Source of the DNA: Flavobacteriales bacterium BRH_c54
GTDB taxonomy: Bacteria > Bacteroidota > Bacteroidia > Flavobacteriales_E > Vicingaceae
Direction: 5' to 3'
Assembly: GCA_000961845.1 (NCBI GenBank)
Contig: LADZ01000022.1
Span: 1 to 33,328 of the forward strand
DNA length: 33,328 nucleotides
Shown: positions 31,569-33,328 of the stretch, piece by piece
Layout of the letters: each line of letters opens with the position of its first letter
Position numbering within the stretch: position 1 is the first letter of the stretch
Translations under genes and position numbers: made by a program
The notes under the pieces: generated by a model
What the model saw: the letters and a program-made list of their open reading frames with translations, nothing else
What the model was told of the DNA's origin: nothing
Databases searched by the model: none

Positions 31569-33328
31569 TTAACTTTCCGAAATTTTATACTTAATCTGAT
31601 ATAAATTTTCTAATTTTTCTAAAAATTCATTAGATACTTCTACCTTCTTAGTCCTAGAGTTCATGTTTACCACTCCATGTTCGTCATCTTGCACCATTAA
31701 CCTAAAAGGCACGTTGCCTTGATGTTGCTCTATAATCGTTTCTATCTCTTCAAACAAATCTGTAGTTAATGTTTTGTTGGTTAACGAAATAATTACTCTT
31801 TTGGTTCTTTTCTCTCTTACCTCAGAAAGCAGTTGAATGCTAGCAATCTTAAACTCAACATCATTATCTTCTTTTGCCCATTGTCTGGGCTGAATTTTTC
31901 CTTTAATAAACAAATATTGTCCTTCTAAGAAATAAGGTTTATGTTTTACATATTCTTCTCCAAAAACAAAGAAATCATGCGAACCTTCATAATCTTCCAC
32001 TTTAAGAATACCGAAAGGTTTTCCGTTTTTAGTCATTCTCTCTTCTGCTCCTGTACAAATACCAGCAATGGCTAATTCTTTCCCTTTATTTTCTAGCGTA
32101 TTTTTAACATCACTTAAATTCCCTCTACAAAAGCTTTGCATTTCTAACTTAAAATCATCTAACGGATGTCCGGAAATAAAAATCCCCACCACTTCTTTTT
32201 CAGCATTTAGCTTTTTTAGTGTACTCCATTCTTCGCAATGTGGCAATTGAGGTTCGTCAACTTCTTCTTCAACCTCCACCATATCAAACATAGATACTTG
32301 AGCAGAGTTAGCATTATCCTGAAATTTATTACCAAATTTTATAGCCATTTCTAAAAAAGTACCTTTATTATCGTACTCAGCAAAATATTGAGCTCTGTGC
32401 GTATTAGGAAACGAATCGAAAGCTCCTGCCAATGCTAAACTTTCTAAGGTTTTTTTATTGGCTGATCTTAAATCTATTCTTTTTGTTAAATCAAAAATGG
32501 AAGAATAAGCACCATTCTTTTTTCTTTCTTCAATAATACATTCTACGGCTCTTTCTCCTACGCCTTTTATAGCTCCTAATCCAAAACGTATTTCTCCATT
32601 AGCATTTACCGTAAATTTATATACCGATTCATTTACATCAGGACCAAGCACCTTAATTTTCATGCGTTTACACTCATCCATAAAAAAAGTAACCTGATCA
32701 ATATTGTTCATGTTGTTACTTAACACAGATGCCATGTACTCTGCAGGATAATGAGCTTTTAAATAAGCTGTTTGAAATGCTATCCAAGCATAACAAGTAG
32801 AGTGAGATTTATTAAATGCGTAGGCTGCAAAGGCTTCCCAATCTTTCCAAATTTTTTCTAGTTTATCTTCCGGATGGCCTTTTTCTTTAGCTTGCTCAAT
32901 AAATTGGGGCTTCATTTTATCCAGCACCGCAATTTGCTTTTTACCCATCGCTTTTCTAAGCATATCGGCTTCACCTTTGGTAAAATCAGCTAATTTTTGA
33001 GAAAGTAACATTACCTGCTCCTGATAAACTGTAATTCCATAAGTTTCTTTTAAGTATTCCTCCATTTCAGGAAGATCATAAATCACTTCTTCCTCCCCAT
33101 GTTTCCTCTTCACAAAAGAAGGAATATACTCTATCGGTCCTGGACGATAAAGTGCATTCATCGCAATTAAATCTGCAAAAACAGTAGGTTTTAAATCCTT
33201 AAGATACTTTTGCATACCGTCCGACTCATACTGAAATATACCATTGGTAGCTCCTTTCTGAAAAAGTTCATAGGTTTTTTCATCTTCAATATCAAATTGC
33301 TCGGGGTCTAACTCAATACCATGTTTAT
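31569..33328 (-). CDS. dnaE: DNA polymerase III alpha subunit, C-terminal part
   Basis: An open frame continues in phase to the right edge, so the 5' part is missing; about 586 residues are visible. The visible sequence begins KHGIELDPEQFD, then QKGATNGIFQYES and MNALYRPGP (fingers), SHSTCYAWIAFQTAYLKAHYP, a helix-hairpin-helix region with GAIKGVGERAVE, and an OB fold near ELAIAGICTGAEERM and GQYLFIKGKIQPRQW. The PHP domain and the catalytic aspartates lie beyond the window. It is the replicative polymerase. The ATG at 33215 is internal and not the true start. trxA follows 108 bases downstream with its own promoter. Confidence 0.97.
   Translation of the reverse strand, partial: KHGIELDPEQFDIEDEKTYELFQKGATNGIFQYESDGMQKYLKDLKPTVFADLIAMNALYRPGPIEYIPSFVKRKHGEEEVIYDLPEMEEYLKETYGITVYQEQVMLLSQKLADFTKGEADMLRKAMGKKQIAVLDKMKPQFIEQAKEKGHPEDKLEKIWKDWEAFAAYAFNKSHSTCYAWIAFQTAYLKAHYPAEYMASVLSNNMNNIDQVTFFMDECKRMKIKVLGPDVNESVYKFTVNANGEIRFGLGAIKGVGERAVECIIEERKKNGAYSSIFDLTKRIDLRSANKKTLESLALAGAFDSFPNTHRAQYFAEYDNKGTFLEMAIKFGNKFQDNANSAQVSMFDMVEVEEEVDEPQLPHCEEWSTLKKLNAEKEVVGIFISGHPLDDFKLEMQSFCRGNLSDVKNTLENKGKELAIAGICTGAEERMTKNGKPFGILKVEDYEGSHDFFVFGEEYVKHKPYFLEGQYLFIKGKIQPRQWAKEDNDVEFKIASIQLLSEVREKRTKRVIISLTNKTLTTDLFEEIETIIEQHQGNVPFRLMVQDDEHGVVNMNSRTKKVEVSNEFLEKLENLYQIKYKISES

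Noticed and set aside
33213-33215. ATG as the start of dnaE
   Set aside because: The reading frame continues upstream to the window edge with clear DnaE sequence (FQYESDG, ELDPEQFD), so this Met is internal.
1-33328. CRISPR arrays, transposons, tRNA or rRNA genes
   Set aside because: None was seen by eye; all intervals longer than about 100 bases were read and contain only promoters, terminators or plain AT-rich spacer.

Overview
The window is a 33.3 kb AT-rich stretch of chromosome from a member of the Bacteroidota, most probably a Flavobacteriales-like aerobe. The evidence is the gene families present (DUF3078, DUF4295 beside rpmG and ftsY, a fused CcoN-CcoO oxidase, BT_3928-type DoxX protein, a gliding-type CHU_C domain, a long-form NusB), -7 promoter boxes of the form TAnnTTTG, and the rarity of classical Shine-Dalgarno sites. 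It is almost entirely core genome: no tRNA, rRNA, CRISPR array, transposase or phage gene was seen, and no gene-free stretch exceeds 300 bases.

Layout. (1) 1-5280, minus strand: a conserved housekeeping operon read from right to left, consisting of a duplicated DUF1599 protein, a DoxX/BT_3928 membrane protein, a lone DppB-type ABC permease and triosephosphate isomerase, then a secreted repeat protein cut by the left edge. folP (5304-6176) diverges from it across only 23 bases. (2) 6252-6719: an unrecognised 155-aa protein between short inverted repeats. (3) 6812-15029, minus strand: a complete cbb3 cytochrome oxidase locus in the order ccoI, ccoS, ccoNO, ccoQ, ccoP, ccoG, ccoH and a TauE/DsbD-like membrane protein. 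It supplies the oxidase, its copper pump and its assembly factors. Two near-identical FNR-like palindromes precede ccoI and ccoS at matched positions. (4) 15109-16945: an ECF sigma factor overlapping a membrane protein with an anti-sigma-like N-terminus, two PKD domains and a CHU_C domain, with a candidate autoregulatory ECF promoter. (5) 17096-20796: DUF3078 protein, MscS channel, coiled-coil membrane protein and a TonB-family protein. (6) 20883-25770, plus strand: DUF4153 membrane protein, rpmG, DUF4295, ftsY and a secreted NUC1-type nuclease with a C-terminal OB-like domain. (7) 25892-33328: rplS, DUF2237, an MdlA-like ABC exporter half, leucine dehydrogenase, nusB, trxA and the C-terminal part of dnaE, cut by the right edge.

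The best leads are regulatory: the paired FNR-like sites of the cbb3 locus, and the sigma/PKD-CHU_C pair with its own ECF-type promoter. Two genes too short for a routine 60-aa cutoff (ccoS and DUF4295) are annotated, and the starts of rplS and the DUF2237 gene are moved inward. No wholly new multigene system is evident.
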